30,454 bases of DNA from Dethiosulfatibacter sp. (GCA_019084435.1 JAHRFV010000105.1:1-30454), one strand, 5' to 3'. Shown: positions 8,672 through 17,730, numbered from the stretch's first letter. Translations and numbers: made by a program. The notes: generated by a model not told the origin, from the letters alone.

Positions 8672-10933
8672 ATGAGCAAGAGAAATCTACCTCTGATTTT
8701 AGGCATTGTCATTCTGATATTGATACTATTGATAATGCTATTTCCGGAAATGTTTGCGAGTCAAAGCCCCTATACGATTCAACACTTAAGGTTTCTTCAT
8801 GATGATGGAAGACTATCAGTTGAGCGCGCTCCATTTTCTCCTGACGATGGTTTTGTTCTCGGCAGTGACCATCTAGGTAGAGATATATATAGCTATATTA
8901 TTTATGGAACTAGACTTACAATTTCATTAGGTGTTCTTATCGCACTTGGACAATTTCTAATTGCAGTACCGATGGCTTTATATGCCGGCTTTGGCAGTAG
9001 AATCGCTAAATCTATCATCCAACAGTTCAACGTTATATTTTCTGCAATTCCGGCTTTATTAATTACCATCATCATATTGAAGTTGGATTACTTCGTCGGA
9101 CTTGAGAAGCAAAAGTCTATCTTGTCATTCATTTTGGTGTTAACCGCTGTCAGTTGGGCTAGACTTGGCAATCTTGTTATGGAGAGAGTAGAAGCAATAT
9201 TGACACAACCTTTTATTAAAGGTGAGGTGGCTATAGGAAAGAAGCATTTTAGAATCGCTATCGAAAATGTGTTGCCACATCTTGCACCCGAGCTTATTGT
9301 TTTATTCTTTATGGAAATTGCCAGAAATCTTTCCACATTGATGCAACTTGGTATATTCTCCGTTTTTATCGGAAATTTAGGATTGATCAATGACCCGTCC
9401 TCAGGGGTACAGATTAATACCGATATCAGCTTCGAACCGGAGTGGGCTAGCATGCTAAGCACATCACGAACATTAATCAGTATCGCTCCATGGACAGTAA
9501 TCTATCCAGCTCTTGCCTTTTTTATCAGTGTTCTTGGTTTCAATCTATTTGGGGAAGGACTCAGAACGATGATGCAACAAAAAGACTCCAGATCTATTCT
9601 TGCATTTAGGAAAATTATAACCCTAGACTTTAAATACTTGTGGGTAAATGTTGACAAGAAATCTAAGATCAAGATTGCAATATGGACTGCAATGTTTGGA
9701 TTATTGATTGGATTCTTCTCGTTAATCAACTATGAGGATTACAGCGTCGGATACGCCTCTGTAGAAAACAAACTGCCGGAGACAACTATAATTGGAACAG
9801 AAGCGGCAGCTAATACTGCTAATTTTATCGCAGATTATATGTCTGGATTGGGTATTGAACCATTGAACAAGGACAGTCTGTTAATGCCATATGATATCGG
9901 CCCATCTTTTTTGATTGAAGAACAGATGATGTCATTGCGCCTGGAAAGTGGAGAACACATTTTAAACCCAGGAACGGATTATGCTATTTTGACTTCCGGG
10001 AACATCGCTGAATCTGGAGTCGTGTATGACGCCACCAAGGATGACTTATACAAAATCGGAAGTTACAATCAATTTGAGAACAAGTTCTTGTTGATTGATC
10101 AATTATATTATAGTGATACAGCTATTCAACACATCATAAAAACAATTACTGATAATGTTAGTGTAAAGGGTGTTATACTTGTTGCACGATCGGGTCAGAT
10201 TATTCAAAACATGATTGTTGATGCTGATGAAGACAATGTTGTAATTGTTGTATCTCAAGAGATTTCACAAACACTAAAAGAAAATCCAGGCATGATGATT
10301 TCTATTAAGACGGTCGTCAAGCCATTGACTTCAACTGGTTATAATGTGGTAGGAATCCACCATGGCACTGACCCTCATATTAGCGATGAGGCGATAGTTG
10401 TTGGTATGAGTTTCAATTACTTAAATCAAGAAGGTAGAGAAGTATTGAAATTCAATATGAAACTTATGGAACGGTTATGTGAAATGTCTGACCAAAAAAG
10501 ATCTTTCATATTCTTGTTCCTTGATGGAACGATCAATGAAAAACAGCATGGGATTAATTATATTTCAAAGGACTTTCCATATAGTCCTCAAAAGATTCAA
10601 GTTTATGTGGATTTAACGTCAATTAATCATGAACGCTTTGGGGAAATTGAATTTAGCACAGCGCAAGCCCCTGCAACAAGACAATTTGCATGGAGTCTCG
10701 GTCATCAGTTTGATTCAAAGCTTAATCAAAAGGGGTATACAATGCAACTGTTGGAGACTAAGTACATAGACGGATCATATTATTTCACTCAACATGAATC
10801 GGATAATGCACTTTTCTGGAACAGAGGCATACCCACAGTCGTATTGGGTACATTAAAAACAGAAACCAACCCTTGGAGTTTGGATGATCTGGGCAGTATT
10901 ATACTAGAAGTAATCAATAATAATAATTATTGA
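8672..10933 (+). CDS. OppC/DppC-type ABC permease fused to C-terminal pseudo-M28-peptidase domain
   Basis: 753 residues, with AGGAGG seven bases before the ATG. The first ~320 residues are a full OppC-like permease: first helix, LGSDHLGRDIYS (64-75), an EAA loop with GEVAIGKKHF (184-193), the loop element EPEWASML, and a C-terminal FNLFGEGLR signature. An added helix (about 332-352) returns the chain outside. A second M28-like domain (about 365-750) follows, recognised by TANFIADYMSGLGIEPL, VVGIHHGTDP, IFLFLDG and SDNALFWNRGIP. Its site is also broken. The HxD strand reads S580-F-N582, no DNxSG segment is seen, Glu-Glu is T620-I621, and the last His is N712; D647 remains. Usual OppC length is about 300. 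It probably pairs with the preceding subunit to place two pseudo-peptidase domains outside the cell. Confidence 0.88.
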   Translation: MSKRNLPLILGIVILILILLIMLFPEMFASQSPYTIQHLRFLHDDGRLSVERAPFSPDDGFVLGSDHLGRDIYSYIIYGTRLTISLGVLIALGQFLIAVPMALYAGFGSRIAKSIIQQFNVIFSAIPALLITIIILKLDYFVGLEKQKSILSFILVLTAVSWARLGNLVMERVEAILTQPFIKGEVAIGKKHFRIAIENVLPHLAPELIVLFFMEIARNLSTLMQLGIFSVFIGNLGLINDPSSGVQINTDISFEPEWASMLSTSRTLISIAPWTVIYPALAFFISVLGFNLFGEGLRTMMQQKDSRSILAFRKIITLDFKYLWVNVDKKSKIKIAIWTAMFGLLIGFFSLINYEDYSVGYASVENKLPETTIIGTEAAANTANFIADYMSGLGIEPLNKDSLLMPYDIGPSFLIEEQMMSLRLESGEHILNPGTDYAILTSGNIAESGVVYDATKDDLYKIGSYNQFENKFLLIDQLYYSDTAIQHIIKTITDNVSVKGVILVARSGQIIQNMIVDADEDNVVIVVSQEISQTLKENPGMMISIKTVVKPLTSTGYNVVGIHHGTDPHISDEAIVVGMSFNYLNQEGREVLKFNMKLMERLCEMSDQKRSFIFLFLDGTINEKQHGINYISKDFPYSPQKIQVYVDLTSINHERFGEIEFSTAQAPATRQFAWSLGHQFDSKLNQKGYTMQLLETKYIDGSYYFTQHESDNALFWNRGIPTVVLGTLKTETNPWSLDDLGSIILEVINNNNY

Positions 10934-10958
10934 TCATTATTCCATGAGGAGTATTCAA

Positions 10959-11930
10959 ATGGATGATAAACTCATTGAAGTCAAAAATTTAAGAATCTCT
11001 TTTTATCATGAAAACGAAAGTATTCAAGTTGTTAGAGGGTTTGATCTTAGCATGGATAGTGGAGAGATTTTGGGAATTCTCGGAGAATCCGGTAGCGGGA
11101 AAACTGTTTCTGCAACCTCTATTTTAAGATTGGAGGATGAAGCGGGATCAATTGACTCAGGTGCAATTCTTTTTAATGGCACGGATCTTCTTGCTCTGTC
11201 AGAGAAGGAATACAGAAAGATTAGAGGTAATCGAATTTCTTATGTTTTTCAGAATGCTTCAAGTGCTTTAAATCCATACAAGAAGATTGGATTGCAACTG
11301 ACAGAAGTCTTGAAGAATCACAAATTACCTTTTTCCAGAACCATTGTTTTGGATGTGCTAAAGGAAGTTGGAATAGAAGAGGCTGATACTATATATGACA
11401 TGTACCCATTTCAATTAAGCGGCGGCCAAAATCAGAGAATCATGATAGCCCAGGGGATTATCAGCAAACCGGACTTATTAATTGCAGATGAACCGTCAAG
11501 TTCCATTGATGCTTCTCTTAGAAAAACTGTGCTTGACTTGTTAAAGTATATCAATGAAAAATCACATATGGCAATTATACTTATTACGCATGATTTTGAT
11601 GTGGCAAAGTATTTGTGTGACCGACTAATTATCATGTATGGAGGTCTTGTAATGGAAGAAGGGGATGTGAAAGATATATTCGAAACACCACTTCATCCAT
11701 ATACCGAGGAACTTATCAAATGTGCTAATTCATTGAATCGTGGAGACAGTCCTGTTTATACTCTCGAAGGTACTGCACCTACTCCTTTTCAGTTCAAAGA
11801 CGAATGTCCATTTTTTTCCAGATGTAAAGAAAGATTACCAGAATGTATTGATGAGATTCCACAGATAATAGAATCAAACAATCGTAAAGTAAGATGCATC
11901 AAATATAAAAAGGGGTTAAAAGATGTCTGA
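10959..11930 (+). CDS. OppD/DppD-type ABC transporter ATPase
   Basis: 323 residues. The ATG at 10959 is preferred because AGGAG lies seven bases before it; an in-frame ATG at 10944 overlaps that site. Walker A is GESGSGKT (42-49), the signature is LSGGQNQR, Walker B is LLIADEPSSSID with its catalytic Glu, and the H-loop is ITHDF. After the ATPase there is the oligopeptide/dipeptide C-terminal extension with HPYTEEL and a cysteine cluster (CPFFSRC, then C, then VRC), which in this family can bind an iron-sulfur cluster. The D-loop reads SSSID in place of the common TTALD. It should be cytoplasmic and power the two fused permeases. It overlaps the next gene by eight bases. Confidence 0.95.
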   Translation: MDDKLIEVKNLRISFYHENESIQVVRGFDLSMDSGEILGILGESGSGKTVSATSILRLEDEAGSIDSGAILFNGTDLLALSEKEYRKIRGNRISYVFQNASSALNPYKKIGLQLTEVLKNHKLPFSRTIVLDVLKEVGIEEADTIYDMYPFQLSGGQNQRIMIAQGIISKPDLLIADEPSSSIDASLRKTVLDLLKYINEKSHMAIILITHDFDVAKYLCDRLIIMYGGLVMEEGDVKDIFETPLHPYTEELIKCANSLNRGDSPVYTLEGTAPTPFQFKDECPFFSRCKERLPECIDEIPQIIESNNRKVRCIKYKKGLKDV

Positions 11931-12705
11931 TATTGCTTTAAAGGTACAAGACCTTTCAAAACACTTTACTATCAGAAACAATGTTTTTTCAAAAAAGAAA
12001 ACAATTCAAGCGGTTAATAGAATAAGCTTCGAAGTACAAACAGGAGAATCACTGGGTTTGATTGGTGAAAGCGGTTCGGGAAAAACAACTGTCGCCAACT
12101 TGTTACTTAAACTGATTGAATCTAGTGAAGGCAGAATTGAGCTTTTTGGAAAAGATATAACACACTTGCATGAAGATTCAATGCGTATATACAGAAGGGA
12201 CATTCAAATTATATTTCAATACACCCATGCGGTACTAGATCCGAAAATGACTATTGAGGAGCTTTTGAGAGAACCCCTTGAAATACATCAGGTGGTAACC
12301 AAGAATCATATAGACGATGAGGTGGATCGATTACTTGAAATGGTGGGATTGTCAAAATCAGAAAAAATCAAGTTCCCATCACAATTGAGTGGCGGTCAAA
12401 ATCAAAGAATCCTGATTGCAAGGGCAATTGCCACAAGAGCAAAAGTGATTGTCTGCGATGAACCGGTTTCTGCTCTGGACGTATCAGTGCAGGGACAGAT
12501 ATTGAATCTGCTTCTTAAGCTTAAAGAAGAGCTAGACTTGACTTATGTTTTTATTACCCATGATTTAAATGTGGTGAAACATATGTGCAATAGAATCGCT
12601 GTTATGTATCAAGGCGAAATTGTTGAGATTGGCAGTACCGAAAAAATACTCTCCAATCCTCAGAATCCTTATGCCAAAAGACTCATTCAATCCTTTCTGA
12701 AATAG
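11923..12705 (+). CDS. OppF/DppF-type ABC transporter ATPase
   Basis: 260 residues, starting inside the 3' end of the OppD-like gene (eight-base overlap), which implies translational coupling. Walker A is GESGSGKT (48-55), the Q-loop is in IIFQYTHAVLDP, the signature is LSGGQNQR, Walker B is VIVCDEPVSALDVSVQ, and the H-loop is ITHDLNVV. It ends at NPYAKRLIQ and lacks the longer cysteine-bearing tail. All ATPase residues look intact, so the transporter is expected to be functional even though its fused peptidase-like domains are not catalytic. It is the last gene of the operon. No substrate-binding protein gene follows: the next gene is convergent and no clear terminator hairpin lies between. 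Confidence 0.95.
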   Translation: MSDIALKVQDLSKHFTIRNNVFSKKKTIQAVNRISFEVQTGESLGLIGESGSGKTTVANLLLKLIESSEGRIELFGKDITHLHEDSMRIYRRDIQIIFQYTHAVLDPKMTIEELLREPLEIHQVVTKNHIDDEVDRLLEMVGLSKSEKIKFPSQLSGGQNQRILIARAIATRAKVIVCDEPVSALDVSVQGQILNLLLKLKEELDLTYVFITHDLNVVKHMCNRIAVMYQGEIVEIGSTEKILSNPQNPYAKRLIQSFLK

Positions 12706-12720
12706 AGGACACCTTTGGGA

Positions 12721-13245
12721 CTATAAATTAATCCAGTAACGTTCTTTTTTATCACCCTCTACCAATACAGTGTTTTCATATATACCACCGTTGGCGATGA
12801 TTGTTTTCTTACTTGCAACATTATCATTATTACAGGTTACCAAGACTTTTTCTAAGCCATGTAATCTGCATTTGACTAGAATCTGCTTAAGCATTTCTGT
12901 TGCGTAACCCTTCCTTCTTTCTTTCGGTCGAACAGAATAACCAATATGTCCTCCCCAAACGCCAAGAATTGGATGATTGATGTGATGCCTGAAGTCAATT
13001 ATACCAACAATTGAATCATCACTGAGTCTTATTGCTAAGTAGGTATCTGAACAAACCTTATCTTTCGGACAAGTATCCAAACTCTCAAGCATTACCAAAT
13101 CACGAATCCATTCTTCAGCTGTAGAACAAGCTCGCAAGCTTCCGCAACCGTCTAAGCTATCACCTAAATCTAAAAACTCCTGTCTGTAATCCATAATATC
13201 ATTGGCATAAGCCATAGTAGGTTTTATTAATTTAATCTGATGCAT
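12721..13245 (-). CDS. GNAT-family N-acetyltransferase (RimJ/RimL-like)
   Basis: 174 residues. The ATG at 13243-13245 follows AAGGGGGA by four bases; a longer frame would overlap the end of the radical SAM gene and lacks such a site. Motif A is IGYSVRPKERRKGYATEML, followed by VLVTCNNDNVASKKTIIANGG, the asparagine-rich segment typical of RimJ/RimL-type enzymes that acetylate N-termini or small amines. Cysteines are frequent in the N-terminal half. It lies 10 bases downstream of the radical SAM gene and is probably translated from the same message. Its substrate is unknown. Confidence 0.9.
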   Translation of the reverse strand: MHQIKLIKPTMAYANDIMDYRQEFLDLGDSLDGCGSLRACSTAEEWIRDLVMLESLDTCPKDKVCSDTYLAIRLSDDSIVGIIDFRHHINHPILGVWGGHIGYSVRPKERRKGYATEMLKQILVKCRLHGLEKVLVTCNNDNVASKKTIIANGGIYENTVLVEGDKKERYWINL

Positions 13246-13255
13246 AAAATCCCCC

Positions 13256-14380
13256 TTAAAAAAACATTTCGCCTGGCTTATAGGCATCAGGCAGCTCTTC
13301 TTCAGTTAAAAATTTAAAACTCTCATCTCGTAGTATTGGCAAAAACACTTTATAAGGTATCTTTGAGAATTCAGATACATAATTACTGGACCCGAACCAC
13401 TTGCCTTCTTTGCTGGCTAGATTCAAACCTCTTGTAAATTTAGTGTAGTTGGAGCAATCGTGGACCACCAAATCCCAGTTTTCTTCAACAGCTGTTTTCA
13501 TGAACTTCAATGTCAATTCCCTACTCCAAATCGGTGATATGTAACCATGTCGGGATATATACATGTTTTCTCCATCGTAATTGTCGATGTTATTCGCATT
13601 TAGATGCAGCTCAGCACAATTTATAAAGTCTAGTTTTGTCTCTAAAATAGCTTGCTTTTTCTTAAAAAAGGTTTCAAAGAACTCTGGGGTCATTGGTGTT
13701 TCAATACCTATATTATTAATATATTTTTTTGCAATCCCAATGTTTTCAATAACTATGTCCGAGCAATTGGAAGCCCCCAGATTGAAACGTATCTCATCAA
13801 GTCCAGCTTCTCCCAATGCTTTTAAGGTCTCTTCCGTCGCTAAAGTACCATTTGTGTATAAATGCTGATGAATCTGAGCATCACTGAATTTCTTTATAAT
13901 TGGATAATACTTTTCAATTTCCATGAATGGTTCTAGAAAAACATAGGAAATGCCGGTTGGTTTCTGATGGATGGATAGCAGCAGATCCATATCCTTATCA
14001 TAGAACTTGGTGCCACCAATTTCCCACATGCCTTCTCCTACAGGTGAAATATCCTCCAGTTCCCCATAATTGTAGCAGAACTTACACTCCAGGTTGCATA
14101 CGTTGGTTTTCCTGATAGCGCTCAGTCCGGTTCCCAACAAACATGAACGACATCCTTGTGGAAATTTGCTTTCATTCCCCACAAAAAATGTTCTGTTGTC
14201 TAAGGTTTTCAGATTTGTAATCTCCGACATCAACATATCATTTCTAGCATCAATCGATGCTTCAATTTGTGCAAATGTAGCGTAAATGATTTCCTGTTGC
14301 TTAGTCATAACTTCCTCATCTTCTGGCAGGATTGAGAAAAACTCAAACCATGCCGATGCGTCTTTTTTTGAAATTTTCAT
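13256..14380 (-). CDS. Radical SAM protein with upstream CxxC pair
   Basis: 374 residues, with AGGAG eight bases before the ATG. The radical SAM cluster motif is CX3CX2C at Cys95, Cys99 and Cys102 (CNLECKFCYN). Downstream are the usual barrel elements LYTNGTLA and GLDEIRFNLGAS. An extra Cys77-x-x-Cys80 pair (GCRSCLLGTG) comes just before the cluster and may bind a metal or second cluster. The first ~70 residues are helical. No SPASM domain is seen. The enzyme should use a [4Fe-4S] cluster to split SAM into a 5'-deoxyadenosyl radical; the substrate is unknown. It sits between two GNAT genes with gaps of 10 and 11 bases, suggesting a common pathway. Confidence 0.9.
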   Translation of the reverse strand: MKISKKDASAWFEFFSILPEDEEVMTKQQEIIYATFAQIEASIDARNDMLMSEITNLKTLDNRTFFVGNESKFPQGCRSCLLGTGLSAIRKTNVCNLECKFCYNYGELEDISPVGEGMWEIGGTKFYDKDMDLLLSIHQKPTGISYVFLEPFMEIEKYYPIIKKFSDAQIHQHLYTNGTLATEETLKALGEAGLDEIRFNLGASNCSDIVIENIGIAKKYINNIGIETPMTPEFFETFFKKKQAILETKLDFINCAELHLNANNIDNYDGENMYISRHGYISPIWSRELTLKFMKTAVEENWDLVVHDCSNYTKFTRGLNLASKEGKWFGSSNYVSEFSKIPYKVFLPILRDESFKFLTEEELPDAYKPGEMFF

Positions 14381-14391
14381 GAATTGTACTC

Positions 14392-15294
14392 CTAATCATT
14401 TTTTTTGAGTTGCTTCCAAACGGTTGAAGTCGCATATGGTGACATCCCAATGCTGTAATAGAATTGTTGTGAAGATCCTACAAACACAATCTTAGCGCCT
14501 AGTTTCCCTACACGACTGATTCCTTCCAAGACAGCTGCCTTACCCAGTCCCATCTTCCTGTAATCAGGATCTGTTGCAACAGGTTCTATCAATGCAAATC
14601 CAGCCTTTTCGTCGTACCACATGCCACAGTAGGAAACAAAATGTCCATCTGGTCCGACAACTGCTATCTTAAGATCCAGATCGACATTAGGACGCATCAT
14701 CTCATTATCTACACCTCTATTTTTTTCTTCCGAAAACGAAAATTCACCTTCTCCTTTTAGTTCATGATTAAAGCCTCTCCACAGGACTCTCAAATACTCA
14801 TAAGGATTGTAATTTTCTTTCATTGTTGTTATATGATATCCCTCTTGCAATTGATACTCAGTTGGTGATTTATCCACGTAAAAGACTGCATCGTCCTCAG
14901 TGTCGTCGGTTGCAGTGAATCCTAATTCTAAAGCAATATTTTGAAATTCCACATCCTTTGATGAAATAACTATGCCAAATTCACTGTCACCCTCTAAATG
15001 CTCTTTGGAATAGATTAGCATCTCTCTTTTAAGAAATGAATACTCTGGCTTTGTGAGACAATAAGCGTTGCATAGTATTGTATCAAACGTTGATACTCCA
15101 ACAAGTTTTCCATCGTCTTCCCATAGCCCTATTCTCCCTACCGACTCTTTATCCAGATAACTGTGAGTGATCATCCAATCCCATCTGGCATAAACAAATT
15201 CACAATATCCCAATTCAATTAAGAAATCTCTAACTACGAAATAATCCTCAGTTACTCCAGCCTTTCCATTATAGTTTCTAAAACCTATAGACAT
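14392..15294 (-). CDS. GNAT-family N-acetyltransferase, two-domain
   Basis: 300 residues. The C-terminal half has motif A: IEPVATDPDYRKMGLGKAAV, with the R-x-x-G-x-G/A loop, then a QQFYYSIGM segment matching the usual tyrosine/FY-x-x-xGF region. The N-terminal ~150 residues look like a second, divergent GNAT-like fold. It starts at an ATG with AAAGGA nine bases upstream. It is 11 bases upstream of the radical SAM gene and 24 bases downstream of a hydrolase gene, so it is likely inside a longer operon. It shares no close similarity with the other GNATs in the window beyond the motif. Confidence 0.88.
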   Translation of the reverse strand: MSIGFRNYNGKAGVTEDYFVVRDFLIELGYCEFVYARWDWMITHSYLDKESVGRIGLWEDDGKLVGVSTFDTILCNAYCLTKPEYSFLKREMLIYSKEHLEGDSEFGIVISSKDVEFQNIALELGFTATDDTEDDAVFYVDKSPTEYQLQEGYHITTMKENYNPYEYLRVLWRGFNHELKGEGEFSFSEEKNRGVDNEMMRPNVDLDLKIAVVGPDGHFVSYCGMWYDEKAGFALIEPVATDPDYRKMGLGKAAVLEGISRVGKLGAKIVFVGSSQQFYYSIGMSPYATSTVWKQLKKND

Positions 15295-15318
15295 AAAACC
15301 ACATCCTTTGTTGATTTT

Positions 15319-16623
15319 TCAATATGAATTACTTGACGTAAACTCTCCTGCTCCTTTGAGATAACTGTCAAAAAAGTCCAGGCACATCTTGTTTATTATC
15401 GTTAGGACATCTTCTGCTTCATTTATTGATTGCTGTCCGTCCAAGAATCGAGTCAGTAAAGGGCTGGTCAAAGCAAAATCAGTCAGTCCTAAATGCCCCA
15501 CCCCGTTGATATGGACATTAAACGAAGTCGGATTATCATCTGTTAGCATGTCATAGTTTGCCTTGTATTGCGGTCGTTCAGAGAGGATATTCCACGCGCT
15601 ATCCGAATACACATTTAGCACAGGCACAGGATAATTTGCATCTGTGAAATTAAACTGATCATTCTCAAGACTCTCAATATCACACATAAAGGGCGATTCC
15701 AGAGCAATTACCGCGCTAACATCATCTCTTATTCTTGCTATTCCCAGGGCTGCCGATCCGCCTAGGGAGTGTCCCATTGCACCAATTTTAGTGGTGTCTA
15801 TAAGTGTGTATACAAAATCAGCATTGTTGTTTTCTGATTCTAAAATTACTGAGTCGATGACAAAATCAATGTCTTTTGTCCGCACACTCATCCATTTTTG
15901 ATAATACTCATAGCTTAGCTCGATATTTGAATTTGGATCTTCCGAGAACAACTCCTTCATATAACCGAGATCAACCCAAGTTGTCTTTCCGTCATCATCT
16001 GTTGTGTAAAAGCTATGATATGTATGATCTATCGAGCACACAACATAACCATGACTTGCAAGCTCTTTGTATAGCGATTCATTGCTAGATTTGATACCAA
16101 GTCCACCGTGTGAGAACACAATTAGAGGATACTTTCCACCTGCATTATCAGGATACCACATTTGTACATTAAGCTTTCGGTTTTTTTCTGTGTTTCCATG
16201 GCTCTCAAGACGGCTATCATCAATATACATGTATGTTTTTGTCAAAGTCTGATAATCTCCTGTGACATCTATTATAGTCTTGTTTTGTGGAAAGGCAATA
16301 GCTGGTAAGGTAACCACAAAAAAAAGAACCATCATCCCTATAGCCTTTAAAATAATATATTTTGCTGAATATCTCCTTTTATCTTCTGTACCATATATCA
16401 ATCTGATTGTCCCGATTATTGCCAACACAAGCAATAAGGTGGCTAGAGCATAATAGCGCATGCTCCAGTCAATAACCGGCAGGACTGCAAGTAGCACAAA
16501 TCCCGCAAAGGAAACAATTCTGATTATGTTTCTTGCTTTTACCCGATTTGACTGTTTAGCAAAGCAAACCACTGCCAATGAAATCTCCACAATAATTGCT
16601 GTCAATAGTATATTTATACCCAT
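15319..16623 (-). CDS. Membrane alpha/beta hydrolase, PAF-acetylhydrolase-like
   Basis: 434 residues. Four hydrophobic helices occupy roughly residues 3-22, 32-50, 57-77 and 90-110, followed by a hydrolase domain. That domain has LNVQMWYP, VFSHGGLG (oxyanion segment near 171), the nucleophile elbow GHSLGG (Ser286) and a late His in GVGHLGLTD. This helices-plus-hydrolase layout is seen in secreted-side esterases and PAF-acetylhydrolase/dienelactone-hydrolase-like proteins. The substrate is unknown, perhaps lipid or polyester. The start has AAGGATG upstream. It lies 27 bases after the next hydrolase gene and 24 before a GNAT gene, consistent with one transcript. Confidence 0.88.
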   Translation of the reverse strand: MGINILLTAIIVEISLAVVCFAKQSNRVKARNIIRIVSFAGFVLLAVLPVIDWSMRYYALATLLLVLAIIGTIRLIYGTEDKRRYSAKYIILKAIGMMVLFFVVTLPAIAFPQNKTIIDVTGDYQTLTKTYMYIDDSRLESHGNTEKNRKLNVQMWYPDNAGGKYPLIVFSHGGLGIKSSNESLYKELASHGYVVCSIDHTYHSFYTTDDDGKTTWVDLGYMKELFSEDPNSNIELSYEYYQKWMSVRTKDIDFVIDSVILESENNNADFVYTLIDTTKIGAMGHSLGGSAALGIARIRDDVSAVIALESPFMCDIESLENDQFNFTDANYPVPVLNVYSDSAWNILSERPQYKANYDMLTDDNPTSFNVHINGVGHLGLTDFALTSPLLTRFLDGQQSINEAEDVLTIINKMCLDFFDSYLKGAGEFTSSNSY

Positions 16624-16650
16624 GATTTACATCCTTGTTTTTATTTGACA

Positions 16651-17730
16651 CTATTTACCTATGCTCTCCAAGAAGAAATCATTAATCTCATCCATCAAGT
16701 CTCTGTTTATATCCTGGGCTAAGTCTCTATCGATTTTTGAGTAAAAGTCTTGTTTGATTTCATATGGAATGTTTTGATTATATGAATCATAAAGCTTGCG
16801 ATATTCAATATTGATTTCATCTATGTATTCCATACTGGCTCTGGAACGAAATAGATTGTTATGTCCGTTTCTTCCAGGCTCACTTAATGATATGGCTCTT
16901 GCGTTAGGATTGGTGATGTCTTCAAGTTTCGAAACAATGGAGCTCCCCTCATAAGCAACTGCCTCATCTTCTGTCCCGTGAATAATCAAAACAGGTACAT
17001 TTGATTGGTTGATGGCGTCGATTGCATTCAGAGAAGCTGTTTCTCCATATAAGATCCTTTGATATAACCACAAAAATGGATATTGAATATTAATAAAGGG
17101 CCCCATCATACTTCGTCCTTGTTCTACAATCATTTCCATCGCACTATTGGCACCGGATACTGTAGCAACAGCCGAAATTTTGTAGTTATAATGCAATAGA
17201 TTGGACACTGCATAGCCACCCCAGCTGTGCCCAAACAATAGTATTGGCAGATCGACAAATGTCTCTTGAGTGTTAATAAATGTCAAAGCCGCATCCAAGT
17301 CAATCAATGCTTGAGGAAATCCTTTTGTGGTCTTGCCTTCACTGTCGAAGCTTCCGGTTGCATCATAAGCAAAAACTTGCCATCCCTGATCGACAAAATA
17401 AGTGATTTGAGACAAATAACTATCCGCGCCTCCGCCAAGACCATGGGCCACGACAACAAGACCTTGGTTTTGATTTTGACCATAGATATATCCTTGCAAG
17501 GTATTATTGCCTGATTTGAAACTCACAAGACTTCTTGGATACACCGTTTCTAGATCTTCATATCTCAATCCGGCTGTAATCGTCGAATCATGTCTATCAT
17601 ATCTTGGAAATTGTCCATTGTAAATAATCGATACAACAATCATCGAAAGGATAGAAAATATCAAAACGAAACCTATTATGCTCAATCCTAAAATTCTAAA
17701 TTTTCTCTTTCTATTGCCATGTTGTGCCAT
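16651..17730 (-). CDS. Membrane-anchored alpha/beta hydrolase (serine aminopeptidase-like)
   Basis: 359 residues. The ATG at 17728-17730 is chosen because AGGAG is five bases before it. A frame extension of 21 residues upstream has no ribosome binding site. A basic N-terminus and one helix (about 12-36) anchor the protein. The hydrolase domain shows VVVAHGLGGGAD (92-103), the elbow GHSWGG (Ser169), a catalytic acid in HGTEDE and a His in GHNNLF. The C-terminal ~60 residues are charged and helical. The fold resembles the Hydrolase_4/serine aminopeptidase S33 group. The substrate is unknown. It is the neighbour of a second, unrelated membrane hydrolase, which suggests a shared extracytoplasmic job. 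Confidence 0.88.
   Translation of the reverse strand: MAQHGNRKRKFRILGLSIIGFVLIFSILSMIVVSIIYNGQFPRYDRHDSTITAGLRYEDLETVYPRSLVSFKSGNNTLQGYIYGQNQNQGLVVVAHGLGGGADSYLSQITYFVDQGWQVFAYDATGSFDSEGKTTKGFPQALIDLDAALTFINTQETFVDLPILLFGHSWGGYAVSNLLHYNYKISAVATVSGANSAMEMIVEQGRSMMGPFINIQYPFLWLYQRILYGETASLNAIDAINQSNVPVLIIHGTEDEAVAYEGSSIVSKLEDITNPNARAISLSEPGRNGHNNLFRSRASMEYIDEINIEYRKLYDSYNQNIPYEIKQDFYSKIDRDLAQDINRDLMDEINDFFLESIGK

Noticed and set aside
9088..9462. A 124-codon minus-strand frame inside the OppC-like gene
   Set aside because: It is opposite a conserved permease core whose motifs fix the coding strand.
6279..10933. Active M28 aminopeptidases fused to the permeases
   Set aside because: In both domains the histidine, bridging aspartate and glutamate positions are substituted, so peptidase activity cannot be supported.
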